Notes: a model not told the origin generated them from the letters alone. Positions 1 through 7,758 are shown, numbered from the stretch's first letter. The stretch is 17,620 nt of DNA from Candidatus Omnitrophota bacterium (GCA_016928375.1 JAFGKX010000035.1:1-17620); one strand, 5' to 3'. Made by a program: numbers and translations.

Positions 1-1798
1 ATGGGCTATACACATAACGCATACCATTTTCCAGCATCATGTACCATTTCTTCCTTATTATATCGGCATAATCCGCATCCTGCAGAAAAAGGTATCCTGT
101 GTTTTCATTTACCTTGAATCTTTTCATCTGAGAACGCACCTTTTTGGCAACTTCAGAGGCATTGCTTTCGTTGTTTATCTGAAAGCCATAACCTGTCTCA
201 GCAAAAATTGCAGTTTCCGGAAGGTATTCGCCTTTCACTAAAGGCATGAGGCTTCTGCCGTCGATATCTTTCGGAATTGCGATACCAAGGCTATCGAGCA
301 GAGTCGGGTATATGTCCGTTGCAGCTGCTGTGTTGTCAATCTCCATGGGTAAAATACCGTTTGAATACAACGCCAGCACCATCCTGTTTGACCACGGGTA
401 ATAAAACGTATTTCCGTGAGTCGAAAAGTCGCCGCCATAATCCCATCCATCGCCATGATCCGAAAACAGCACTACAACCGAATTATCGTACAAGCCGCAT
501 GCCTTAAGATATTTCAATAAAACGCCCAGCTGTTCATCCAGGGCGCGTATACATTGTTCGTGAGGATTGATTAAATTTTTATCACGCGCATACGGATATG
601 CAATGGAATAGGGGTGGTGATTCACGCATAGGTGCACGGCTATAAACTGCTTTTTGTTTCTTGGCAGATTGTTAATGCGCCTTATTACCTTATTTATAAA
701 CAGCATCGGGTTATAGGCAACATGCGAGCGATTATATATAACGGGCTTAAAAAGCGCAGGCAGCGCTCCGTTTTGTATAAGTATATTACAAAAAGCATAA
801 TCGTAAAATGCGGAAATAAACATTGCCGCAATATCTTTGCGCGGGCAAAATACCTCGTCAAAACCATGCATCGGCCTTATATTGCTGAAACGCACATCAT
901 CCGTGCAATATAAGCAATAATAATCATGCTGTTTTAAAATATTCCCCAAATAAGCATTCCCTGGATTCAGGTAATAATCCGGCACCAAGTTGGCCCTTGC
1001 CCCGGTATGTATAGGATAACGCCCTGTCAATATGCTGATATAAGCAGGATATGTTCTTGCAAGAGGGGTCCATGCGTTTTTAAAACAAACCGCATTTCTA
1101 ATAAATTTATCCGCATTCGGGGCCAGGTCTTTTTCATACCCCAGCCTTTTCGAAAGGCGGTTATACTGGAGAGAATCAAGCCCTATAAAGACAACGTTAT
1201 CTTTTTTGGCAAATTTTTTACTATCCGGAAAATAACGAGTAACGGAAATTGTCGATACGGCAAATATAACGGCAAAAGAAAGCAGGCCTGACAATAGCTT
1301 ATTTTTTGTTATCGCGATGGTAAATATAAAAAGAAAAATCCAGTAAAAACCGGCTATGATAAACGGCACAGGAAGCTCTGGCCGGGGAAAAACAAACTGA
1401 TACAGAATAAAATGTTGTACCTGGGAACGCGGATGCAAAAATGCGTTAAAACCGTATACAAAGTACAAAGCAAAATATATACTGACAAAGGCAAGCAGGC
1501 CAAACCATAAAACCGGAAGTTTATTCACTGGTTTTAATTTATAATATAAAACAGCGATGGTAAAAACAAAAAAGAAAATTATAAAAATATACAACGCAAA
1601 AGCTGCGCCTGCAAGTTGCAATAAAGGCAATGTTAAAAATTTGAGGATGGTCCTGTTTACGATAACGCTATATGCGTTTGCGCGCGGAAAATAACTTGAA
1701 AAAAATATATAATTTTCAATGCTTTCCGTAAACAGAAGCACAAACGCTATAATCGCTGAAATCTTTAAGGCTGGTATTAATTCTTTGAATTTCCGCAT
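1..1798 (-). CDS. Membrane-anchored sulfatase/LtaS-like phosphotransferase-fold protein (C-terminus cut by window edge)
   Basis: I translated this reading frame by hand; it is open for 599 codons from an ATG at 1798 and runs off the left edge. The first ~190 residues hold about five hydrophobic segments (roughly 8-26, 52-85, 94-118, 145-164, 167-187), followed by a soluble, presumably periplasmic, alkaline-phosphatase-superfamily domain. Visible landmarks are a first metal aspartate (D208 in GLDSLQ), the nucleophile region TYPAYISILTGRYP with T249 where sulfatases carry the Cys/Ser that becomes formylglycine, and SDHGDG (D447, H448) with H461 further on. Thr at the nucleophile position plus five helices resembles lipoteichoic acid synthase and phosphoethanolamine transferases, so a phospho-group transferase or hydrolase acting on envelope glycans or lipids fits better than a true sulfatase. 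The substrate is unknown. No Shine-Dalgarno precedes the start, which sits just beyond the pilin terminator; no other in-frame Met occurs before residue 310, well past the membrane segments. Confidence 0.85.
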   Translation of the reverse strand, partial: MRKFKELIPALKISAIIAFVLLFTESIENYIFFSSYFPRANAYSVIVNRTILKFLTLPLLQLAGAAFALYIFIIFFFVFTIAVLYYKLKPVNKLPVLWFGLLAFVSIYFALYFVYGFNAFLHPRSQVQHFILYQFVFPRPELPVPFIIAGFYWIFLFIFTIAITKNKLLSGLLSFAVIFAVSTISVTRYFPDSKKFAKKDNVVFIGLDSLQYNRLSKRLGYEKDLAPNADKFIRNAVCFKNAWTPLARTYPAYISILTGRYPIHTGARANLVPDYYLNPGNAYLGNILKQHDYYCLYCTDDVRFSNIRPMHGFDEVFCPRKDIAAMFISAFYDYAFCNILIQNGALPALFKPVIYNRSHVAYNPMLFINKVIRRINNLPRNKKQFIAVHLCVNHHPYSIAYPYARDKNLINPHEQCIRALDEQLGVLLKYLKACGLYDNSVVVLFSDHGDGWDYGGDFSTHGNTFYYPWSNRMVLALYSNGILPMEIDNTAAATDIYPTLLDSLGIAIPKDIDGRSLMPLVKGEYLPETAIFAETGYGFQINNESNASEVAKKVRSQMKRFKVNENTGYLFLQDADYADIIRKKWYMMLENGMRYVYSP

Positions 1799-1805
1799 TT
1801 TGCAT

Positions 1806-1840
1806 AAAAAAAAGGGAACGTATTTAAACGTTCCCTTTTT
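1806..1840. terminator. Bidirectional intrinsic terminator after the pilin gene
   Basis: A perfect 8-bp stem (GGGAACGT, 1814-1821, with ACGTTCCC, 1828-1835) encloses a 6-base loop. It is flanked by eight A's (1806-1813) and five T's (1836-1840), which extend the stem and supply a U tract on either strand. On the minus strand it lies about 20 bases after the pilin stop codon and is followed by U8, so it should end the pilin transcript. No gene arrives from the plus strand here. Confidence 0.93.
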
Positions 1841-1860
1841 CAACTAAGGCTTACGCTTAA

Positions 1861-2274
1861 TTATGAACCTGCTACTTCGCTTATTACGCCGCTCTGGTCA
1901 ATACTGAACACTCTGGTGCCGGTAACTCCTGTATTTATAGGAGTGCCTGTACAGGTGTAAGTAAGCCCGTTTGCGCCTCTTGTGTATGCGAAGGTATAGC
2001 CCTGTTTTGTCCCAGCTGCTAACGTAGCATCAATATACGGCGGAGTCGCAGCTGCCAAAGCAGCTAAACTTGCCGGATATGTATTATTTGCCCCTAAGAA
2101 ACTTTCGCAAGCGCTGCTTATGGTCCTTAGCGATGCCTGCGCTGCTGCTTCATTGGCATTATGCCTTGCGCGCAGCAGATTAGGAATGGCTATCGCAGCC
2201 AAGAGGGCTATAATAGCTACAACTATCATAATTTCAACGAGCGTAAAACCTTTTCTCTTATTAAACATCTTCAT
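1861..2274 (-). CDS. pilA: Type IV pilin / major pseudopilin with class III prepilin leader
   Basis: The protein is 137 residues, starting MKMFNKRKG. The short, positively charged leader is cut by prepilin peptidase between G9 and F10 in the canonical RKG/FTLVE site, giving a 128-residue mature pilin with N-terminal Phe and Glu at +5. The hydrophobic helix that follows (mature residues ~1-25) anchors the subunit in the inner membrane and later forms the filament core. The rest is Ala- and Thr-rich and ends in VFSIDQSGVI, an ending common in short type IV pilins. I chose the ATG at 2274 because it follows a strong ribosome site (GGGAGGGGA at 2281-2289, 6 bases away). The upstream ATG at 2349 would put the leader over the promoter -10 and make it 34 residues long. 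The gene has its own promoter and a strong terminator, so it is probably expressed well above the machine genes upstream. Pilin and major pseudopilin cannot be told apart from sequence alone. Confidence 0.93.
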   Translation of the reverse strand: MKMFNKRKGFTLVEIMIVVAIIALLAAIAIPNLLRARHNANEAAAQASLRTISSACESFLGANNTYPASLAALAAATPPYIDATLAAGTKQGYTFAYTRGANGLTYTCTGTPINTGVTGTRVFSIDQSGVISEVAGS

Positions 2275-2280
2275 TTTCTT

Positions 2281-2289
2281 TCCCCTCCC
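2281..2289 (-). promoter_or_regulatory. Strong ribosome binding site of the pilin gene
   Basis: On the minus strand GGGAGGGGA precedes ATG 2274 by six bases. It decides the start codon in favour of 2274 over the in-frame ATG at 2349. Confidence 0.85.
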
Positions 2290-2339
2290 TTCTTCCCTGA
2301 ATGGGTCGTTATGGCCTACATATAAAGCCTTCTCTTTTA

Positions 2340-2368
2340 AATATAACACACAAGCATACCTTTGTCAA
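2340..2368 (-). promoter_or_regulatory. Sigma70-type promoter of the pilin gene
   Basis: On the minus strand a perfect -35 TTGACA (2363-2368) is separated by 17 bp from TATATT (2340-2345), a five-of-six match to the -10. It begins just upstream of the stop region of the platform gene and would give a leader of about 60 nt before the pilin start. This lets the pilin be transcribed independently of the long operon, as expected for the most abundant subunit. Confidence 0.8.
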
Positions 2369-2379
2369 TACGCGAAACT

Positions 2380-3588
2380 CTATCGGGCTATTATTTCCGT
2401 TATCTTAAATATAGGCAGAAATATCGCCAGCACAATCCCGCCTATTATGCCTCCCAAAAACAATATAACTATCGGCTCTATCATACTGGTTAGCGCGCTT
2501 ACCATCGCATCCACCTGTTCGTCATAAAAATCCGCTATTTTACTCAACATTTTCTCGAGTTCGCCTGTCTGCTCACCTACCGATATCATTCTGACGGCCA
2601 TAGGCGGCAGAACCTTGCTTTCTCCTAAAGGCTCGGATATGCTCTTTCCGTCTTTTATTGCCTTTGCTGCCTGTTCTATCGCCCTCTCGAGCACCTTGTT
2701 GCCGCAGGTCTTCCCTACTATATCGAAACTGACCAAAATAGGAACGCCGCTTCGCACCAAAGTAGACAGGGTCCTTGAAAATTTTGCTATGCTGAACTTT
2801 CTGAACAAAGGCCCCAATATGGGCATTTTAAGTAAAAATGCGTCGAACATCAGCCTGCCGCGTTCGGTTTTTATATACCTTACAAACAGAAAACTCAACA
2901 TAATAAAACCTATTACCCCCAGGAAAAAATATCTCCTTAAAAAATCGCTTATAGCCAAAAGTACCATCGTCGGCATTGGCAGCGCGCCGCCGAGTAAGTC
3001 GAATATACCTTTAAAAGTAGGCACAACCTTAACCAGTAAAAATATCGTAATTGCGATAGCTATGATTACAACAACCGCAGGATATACAAGGCTTGACTTG
3101 ACTTTGCGCTGTAATGAATTTATCTTTTCAAGATAAAGAGCTAAACGGTTTAGAATCTCATCCAATAGGCCGCTTGATTCGCCGGCTTTTACCATATTAA
3201 TATAAAGCGCGCTAAATGTCTGCGGGTGTTTTGCCAAAGCCTGTGAAAAACTCAGGCCTGTCTCGACATCGTTTCTTACCCGCGCTACTATATTCTGTAA
3301 AGACCTGTTATCCATCTGCTGCGCAAGCGCATCCAGGGAACCCACAACAGGGATACCTGCCTCTACCATAGTGGCGAGCTGTCTTGAAAATATCGCAAGG
3401 TCTTCCAGTTTTATTTTCTTTTTTGTGGGCATATTAAACGAAAAGCCTTTTTTGACTTCGTCAATGGAGATAACCACCAAGTCCTGCTTTCTCAGTATGT
3501 CTATAACCTCGTCTTTATTCAGCGCGTTGATATTGCCGACTACTGTTTTCGAATCCTTGTTTTTCCCTGTATATTTATATACCGGCAT
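2380..3588 (-). CDS. pilC: Inner-membrane platform protein PilC/GspF
   Basis: The 402-residue length is typical for PilC/GspF. Two repeated T2SSF domains are visible at about residues 67-190 and 270-392. Each contains the family pattern of LATLV-x-x-G-(I/V)-P early on (MVEAGIP near 74-80; LVRSGVPI near 277-284) and an E-x-x-G signature (KAGESSGLLDE near 134-144; SVGEQTGELE near 336-345). Membrane helices fall at ~167-190, 218-238 and 371-393. This protein sits in the inner membrane as the platform on which the cytoplasmic ATPase turns to add pilin subunits. The ATG at 3588 follows AAAGGAG. It lies 24 bp downstream of the pilB-like gene and upstream of the pilin, the classical B-C-A order for pilus assembly genes. 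Confidence 0.95.
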   Translation of the reverse strand: MPVYKYTGKNKDSKTVVGNINALNKDEVIDILRKQDLVVISIDEVKKGFSFNMPTKKKIKLEDLAIFSRQLATMVEAGIPVVGSLDALAQQMDNRSLQNIVARVRNDVETGLSFSQALAKHPQTFSALYINMVKAGESSGLLDEILNRLALYLEKINSLQRKVKSSLVYPAVVVIIAIAITIFLLVKVVPTFKGIFDLLGGALPMPTMVLLAISDFLRRYFFLGVIGFIMLSFLFVRYIKTERGRLMFDAFLLKMPILGPLFRKFSIAKFSRTLSTLVRSGVPILVSFDIVGKTCGNKVLERAIEQAAKAIKDGKSISEPLGESKVLPPMAVRMISVGEQTGELEKMLSKIADFYDEQVDAMVSALTSMIEPIVILFLGGIIGGIVLAIFLPIFKITEIIAR

Positions 3589-3612
3589 GTTTGATTTATT
3601 CTCCTTTATTTT

Positions 3613-5340
3613 TTATTCTTCTGTTGTAATGCGGAGGACCTCTTCAAGGGTTGTCTGCCCTGCGAGCCATTCAAAAATTGCGTTATCCCTTAAAAACCTT
3701 ATATTTTTCTTGGATACAAGATATTCTTTTATTTTGTCCTCGGAAGCCCTGCTTATAATCATCTGTTTTACCTGATCATCCACTAGAAAAATTTCCGCTA
3801 TCGCCATCCTGCCGTAATAACCGGTATTATTGCACTTATCGCAGCCTTTTCCCCGGTAAATATGCATCGATTTTTTTAATTCGGATTTTATATTCAGCCT
3901 GTCCAGCACTGCCGGCCGTATCTCTGCCGGTTCCTTGCAATGCGGGCATATCTTTCTGGCAAGGCGCTGCGCAGCTACGGCTATCAGGCTGCTTGCCACC
4001 AAAAACGGCTCAACGCCCATATCTATCAAACGCGCTATTGCCCCTATGGCGTTGTTGGTATGAAGGGTGCTTAGCAAAAGCTGCCCTGTAAGCGATGCTT
4101 TGATTGCAATATCAGCTGTTTCAAAATCCCTTATTTCACCTATCAGTACAATATCAGGGCTTTGCCTTAAAACCGATCTTAAGCCGCTTGCGAAAGTAAG
4201 GTTTATATCGGCATTAACCTGCATCTGTGTTACTCCCTCTATCTGGTATTCCACGGGGTCTTCTATTGTAACTATATTCTTATCCGTGGTATTGAGCCTT
4301 GTCAATATAGAATATAGTGTTGTGGATTTACCGCTGCCCGTGGGCCCGGTCATAAGAATCATGCCATAAGGCCGGCTGATAGCTTCGTCGAAAAGCTTAA
4401 GAGTGTCCGAAGAAAATCCCAGTTTCTCAAGGCCTATATTTAGGCTTGATTTATCTAATAATCTTAATACTATTTTCCCTCCGTGCGTTATAGGCAACAC
4501 CGATACCCTGAAATCAACTGTTTTGTCCCGGATTTTTATCCGGAATCTTCCGTCCTGCGGCAAGCGCCATTGCGTTATATCCAACCCGGACATAATCTTA
4601 AGCCTTGTCAATATAGCGTTCTGGTCTTTTTTTGGAAGGTTGAACGCCTCGTGGGCAGTTCCGTCTACCCTGTATCTTACCCGCAGTTTATTCTCCTGGG
4701 GCTCTATATGAATATCGCTGGCCCTTTTTTCTATTGCCTCGCCCAACATTAAATTGACTATTTTCACTATAGGCGGTATTTTGCTTAATTGCGCAGCCTC
4801 TTCTATGTTTACGGTTGTCTCATCTTCCACCCTGGACACTTCTACGGAATCCGCATCATCCGGCGTATTGGCCTGCTCCAGAATGTCAGACAGCTGAGAC
4901 ATTTCAGTGCTGTAGTAATTATTTATGGCCTCTGTTATTTCCTTTTCCGTGCTTATGGTCGGGTCTATGTCGAAAGACGTCAATGCCTTGATATCATCTA
5001 TGGCAAATATGTTCAACGGGTCGGCCATGCACACAGTAAGACTGTTTCCTATTTTGGAAATCGGAATCAGGGTATACTGGCGGGCCATTTTTTCCGGAAT
5101 TAACTTTACAACGCCGGAATCTATTTTAAGCCTGGATAGATTTAGTACCGGTATATTAAACTCCGAGCTAAGAAGCGCAGCCAGATCCTTCTGGGTGATC
5201 AGGCCTTTTTCTACGAGCATCTTAGCAAGATTACCGCCCTGTTTTTTCTGTATATTTATTACATCCGACAGGTCCTTTGCTGATACGGCATTGCTGTTTT
5301 TAAGTATGTCTATCAGTTTTTCGTGTAATCGCTTTACCAT
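3613..5340 (-). CDS. pilB: PilB/GspE-type assembly ATPase, copy 1 (beside pilC)
   Basis: This 575-residue protein is a complete hexameric secretion ATPase of the PilB/GspE family. An N-terminal MshEN-type domain covers about residues 8-143, followed by an acidic linker. The RecA-like C-terminal domain has Walker A GPTGSGKST (332-340), an Asp box around TIEDPVE (358-364), Walker B DIVLIGEIRD (396-405), the His box LLSTLHTNN (422-430) and a zinc tetracysteine site (C465, C468, C500, C503). All key catalytic parts are present, so it should hydrolyse ATP and drive pilin polymerisation. The first four bases of the start codon region overlap the stop of the upstream gene (7-nt overlap, ATGGTAA), which suggests translational coupling. 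Proximity to pilC makes this the likelier partner of that platform. The MshEN c-di-GMP motifs are degenerate (see findings). Confidence 0.95.
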   Translation of the reverse strand: MVKRLHEKLIDILKNSNAVSAKDLSDVINIQKKQGGNLAKMLVEKGLITQKDLAALLSSEFNIPVLNLSRLKIDSGVVKLIPEKMARQYTLIPISKIGNSLTVCMADPLNIFAIDDIKALTSFDIDPTISTEKEITEAINNYYSTEMSQLSDILEQANTPDDADSVEVSRVEDETTVNIEEAAQLSKIPPIVKIVNLMLGEAIEKRASDIHIEPQENKLRVRYRVDGTAHEAFNLPKKDQNAILTRLKIMSGLDITQWRLPQDGRFRIKIRDKTVDFRVSVLPITHGGKIVLRLLDKSSLNIGLEKLGFSSDTLKLFDEAISRPYGMILMTGPTGSGKSTTLYSILTRLNTTDKNIVTIEDPVEYQIEGVTQMQVNADINLTFASGLRSVLRQSPDIVLIGEIRDFETADIAIKASLTGQLLLSTLHTNNAIGAIARLIDMGVEPFLVASSLIAVAAQRLARKICPHCKEPAEIRPAVLDRLNIKSELKKSMHIYRGKGCDKCNNTGYYGRMAIAEIFLVDDQVKQMIISRASEDKIKEYLVSKKNIRFLRDNAIFEWLAGQTTLEEVLRITTEE

Positions 5341-6935
5341 TGAAGCACTGCGCCCAGCACGCGGGCATTTATGTCGTTCAGTATTTTATAATTTCTCAGC
5401 AGGAATTCCCTCTCGGTTTTCCTGAATTTCGCCCCCAGTATTATACCGTCGGTAACGGATGCCAGGGTTGCGCATTCTACGGAATCAGTTATCGGAGGAG
5501 CATCTATTATCACTACATCGAATTTTTCTTTAAGCCCTGCAATAAAATTAGCCGCCTGCTGCTTATCTGCCAGATTAAACCCTGCGGCATCTGTTACTTT
5601 CAGGTTCTTTACTCCGGTATTGCTGCCTGCCTTTGCTACTAAATCCGATAATTTTTTAGCGTTATTTTTAACATCAACCAGACAGACCCTTCCTCCGATA
5701 AACGACATTGAAACAGCAAGGTTGACTGCCGCAAGGTCTTCATCCTTCAGGAGAGAACTATAGAGAATTGTTTTTAAAGAAGTTGCCAGGTTTATGAATT
5801 GTATATTGGACCTGAACACCTCGAATGATTTAAAAAATTCCGAATCTTTCGGGTAATTGGTCAATAATCCGCCTGCGGTTTGTTTTTTAGGTTTTGCAAT
5901 ACTTGCCAGGGTCCTTATGCTCAGATCGCTTCTTATTTCTTTTTCATTCCAGACAGTTTTATCAGACCCTTCGATTATAAATGCGGCAAAAAACAAAAGC
6001 GCGATGCCAAGCAATACCCTGCCGGACAAATCAAGCATTTTTATTTTCTCCATCCCCACATCAGCAACATCCGGCCCCGATACGACATCGCCCATATCGC
6101 TATCTGCCGGAGGCACCGTAATTTGCTCGGCTAATTTATGCTGCTGCAATATTTTATCATAAAACTCTTTACTGCTGCTATAGGCGCTGGACAAAGATGC
6201 GTGCTTCTTATTTTCCTGCTCAATCTGGGCCTGCATGGTTTTAAGATCATTAGTTTTGACTATTATCTGATTTTTAAGTTCTTTTACGCTGGGATGTTCT
6301 TCAGTATACACAACCTGAAGTTTACGTAATTTTGCCTTAAGATCATCTATTTCAGATTTCAAGGATTGTATATTGTTTATCCCCGCATCTGTCTTAAAAC
6401 TGTTAAAAGCCGCAGCAGCTGCATCCAGGCCTGCCTTTGCTTCTTTAAGTTCAGTATTTAATTTTTCAAGCCGGGCCTTTTTATCGGTATAGATTTTTTC
6501 CTGCCGCGCCAGGTTTATTCTGGATGCCTCCTTAAAATAAATATCTATGAACTCGGTAGCAACCATTTTCAGCCTGTCCTTTTGCAGCATAATCAGCTCA
6601 ATCTTCAGCGTATCAGCGCCTTCCGCCGTAACATTCATGTTGTTTTTAATAAATTCAAACTCCCGGCTGATAAGATCCTGCGGGAAACGAGCCTTCTTCA
6701 TGGCCTCAAGCAATATTTTCTCGTTATTCAGAGCCTCTGCCTGCTCGCCCAGCCATCTCATTCGCTCGATATCCGACTGCACATAAGAAGGAGGCTTTAA
6801 TTTGATTTCAAGCGTAACCTTATAATGCGGCTTTACGGTCTGCACGGGTATTAACAGCGGCAGAAACGCCAATATAAGCAGCCATTTTCTCCTGGATAAC
6901 ATCCTGTGCACAGGATGCAATATACCTTTTTTCAT
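5334..6935 (-). CDS. Wzz/GumC-like polysaccharide co-polymerase fused to a degenerate BY-kinase domain
   Basis: The 533-residue protein has the architecture of tyrosine-kinase-linked chain-length regulators. A membrane helix (~18-31) is followed by a long periplasmic coiled-coil region (~138-270), a second helix (~303-321) and a C-terminal P-loop-like domain. The KLQVVYTEEHPSVKELKNQI stretch (205-224) is typical of the GumC/Wzz family. The C-terminal domain keeps the BY-kinase framework (FRSNIQF near 374-380 and Walker B VVIIDAPPITD near 474-484). Where Walker A should read GEGKS it reads LLKDEDLAAVN (395-405), without the Gly-Lys-Ser/Thr. The Walker A' LIDAD motif is reduced to LVDVK (419-423), and the usual C-terminal tyrosine cluster is absent (it ends AVLQW). 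It is therefore probably a pseudokinase or structural scaffold. Its place inside a pilus operon instead of an exopolysaccharide cluster is unusual. The start follows AAAGGAA. Confidence 0.85.
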   Translation of the reverse strand: MKKGILHPVHRMLSRRKWLLILAFLPLLIPVQTVKPHYKVTLEIKLKPPSYVQSDIERMRWLGEQAEALNNEKILLEAMKKARFPQDLISREFEFIKNNMNVTAEGADTLKIELIMLQKDRLKMVATEFIDIYFKEASRINLARQEKIYTDKKARLEKLNTELKEAKAGLDAAAAAFNSFKTDAGINNIQSLKSEIDDLKAKLRKLQVVYTEEHPSVKELKNQIIVKTNDLKTMQAQIEQENKKHASLSSAYSSSKEFYDKILQQHKLAEQITVPPADSDMGDVVSGPDVADVGMEKIKMLDLSGRVLLGIALLFFAAFIIEGSDKTVWNEKEIRSDLSIRTLASIAKPKKQTAGGLLTNYPKDSEFFKSFEVFRSNIQFINLATSLKTILYSSLLKDEDLAAVNLAVSMSFIGGRVCLVDVKNNAKKLSDLVAKAGSNTGVKNLKVTDAAGFNLADKQQAANFIAGLKEKFDVVIIDAPPITDSVECATLASVTDGIILGAKFRKTEREFLLRNYKILNDINARVLGAVLQW

Positions 6936-6970
6936 TCTTCGATTCCTTTCATTCCTCGGCTTACAATAGA

Positions 6971-7035
6971 AATAGCCCCGAGCGTAGTGGTTCTATAAAC
7001 TCGCCACACTTCAATCGCGCTGAGCGTAATTGAAG
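6971..7035. repeat. Intergenic inverted and direct repeat element between regulator and Wzz-like gene
   Basis: The 111-bp gap holds a hairpin with a perfect 7-bp stem (CTTCAAT at 7009-7015 with ATTGAAG at 7029-7035), plus an inner 3-bp CGC/GCG. Two imperfect 16-bp direct copies (6971-6986 and 7013-7028, 13 of 16 identical, sharing GAGCGTA) lie 42 bp apart. No U tract follows on the minus strand, so this is not a standard terminator. It could be an mRNA-stabilising structure, a protein site or one copy of a dispersed genomic repeat. Confidence 0.5.
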
Positions 7036-7046
7036 CGTCAAATAGG

Positions 7047-7421
7047 TCATACTGCCTCTTGCTTTTTTATTAATCCGAGTACTTCACTCATGCGGAAAGG
7101 TTTATATAATATAGCGCATATCTCGCCTTTCATTGAATCAGTCATTACCTCCTGAGCCATTACGCGGTATCCGGTCATAATTACAAAGCAGGCATCGTTA
7201 TGCTTTTCTTTTATCCTTCTGAATGTCTCTACGCCGTCTAACCCGGACATTTTTATATCCAGAAAAATAAAATCATACTTTTCCGATTCCGTCTTTTTAA
7301 TAGCCTCTAACCCGTCTTTTGCCAGATCTACTGCATAGCCTTTTTTGGTTAAGTAGCTGTTAAAAAGTTCTCTTATCTCTGCTTCATCGTCAACTACCAG
7401 TATTTTTTTTACTTCTGCCAT
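7047..7421 (-). CDS. Single-domain (receiver-only, CheY-like) response regulator
   Basis: The 124-residue protein is one receiver domain with no output domain. All phosphorylation residues are present: acidic pair D11-D12, phosphoacceptor D55 in FLDIKMSG, T83 in MTG and K107 in the KPF motif. The start at 7421 has a strong ribosome site (GGAGG, 5 bases away). Being in the middle of a pilus/secretion operon, it probably relays phosphorylation from an unseen histidine kinase to a partner by protein contact, as CheY, PilG and PilH do. No cognate kinase is in the window. The partner is unknown; the ATPases, the Wzz-like protein and the small membrane protein next door are candidates. Confidence 0.93.
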   Translation of the reverse strand: MAEVKKILVVDDEAEIRELFNSYLTKKGYAVDLAKDGLEAIKKTESEKYDFIFLDIKMSGLDGVETFRRIKEKHNDACFVIMTGYRVMAQEVMTDSMKGEICAILYKPFRMSEVLGLIKKQEAV

Positions 7422-7450
7422 TACTCCCTCCGTTAAATCCTTATTATGCC

Positions 7451-7741
7451 TTAAAATGTCTCTATATCGTTCAGTATGTTTCCAGTTACAGCATCCAGTT
7501 CTTTTTTTGCTTTCAGTTTATCTTCCTGGGCGCCGGGAAAAAGATTTATTATATTTTTATTCATTATTGCCTGCTGCATACTCGCAAATTTAAGGTATAT
7601 CCTTATGCCTTCTATAACCCTTTTTATCAGCAGGGCGCAGTATACCAATGCCAATAATATAATCATAGTAAATACAGCCATAATAATTGTTGCATACGCT
7701 ATCATAAGATCCGCAACATCAACAGTATTCATTATTTCCAT
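7451..7741 (-). CDS. Small single-pass membrane protein of unknown function
   Basis: I do not recognise this 96-residue protein. Residues ~12-40 form one long hydrophobic helix (rich in Ile, Met, Ala and Leu). A basic, partly amphipathic cytoplasmic-looking segment (~41-75) and an acidic tail follow. The ATG at 7741 lies behind a G-rich stretch; an alternative ATG exists three codons later. It is 17 bp after the second PilB-like gene and 29 bp before the receiver gene, so it is co-transcribed with them. Its position between an ATPase and a receiver suggests a membrane partner or adaptor of the machine, but that is inference only. Confidence 0.75.
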   Translation of the reverse strand: MEIMNTVDVADLMIAYATIIMAVFTMIILLALVYCALLIKRVIEGIRIYLKFASMQQAIMNKNIINLFPGAQEDKLKAKKELDAVTGNILNDIETF

Positions 7742-7758
7742 ATTTTCCCCCCGTGCCT

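Noticed and set aside
2275..2349. Longer pilin start at ATG 2349
   Set aside because: It would overlap the promoter -10 and give a 34-residue leader; the ATG at 2274 has a strong ribosome site and a normal prepilin leader.
2615..3136. 173-codon open frame on the plus strand
   Set aside because: It is fully antisense to the well-supported pilC gene, with no ribosome site or family signature seen.
4925..5425. 166-codon open frame on the plus strand
   Set aside because: It is antisense to the N-domain of the ATPase at 3613-5340 and crosses a gene boundary; composition is that of a shadow frame.
7009..7035. Hairpin after the receiver gene as an intrinsic terminator
   Set aside because: No U tract follows the stem on the minus strand; listed as a repeat/structure element instead.
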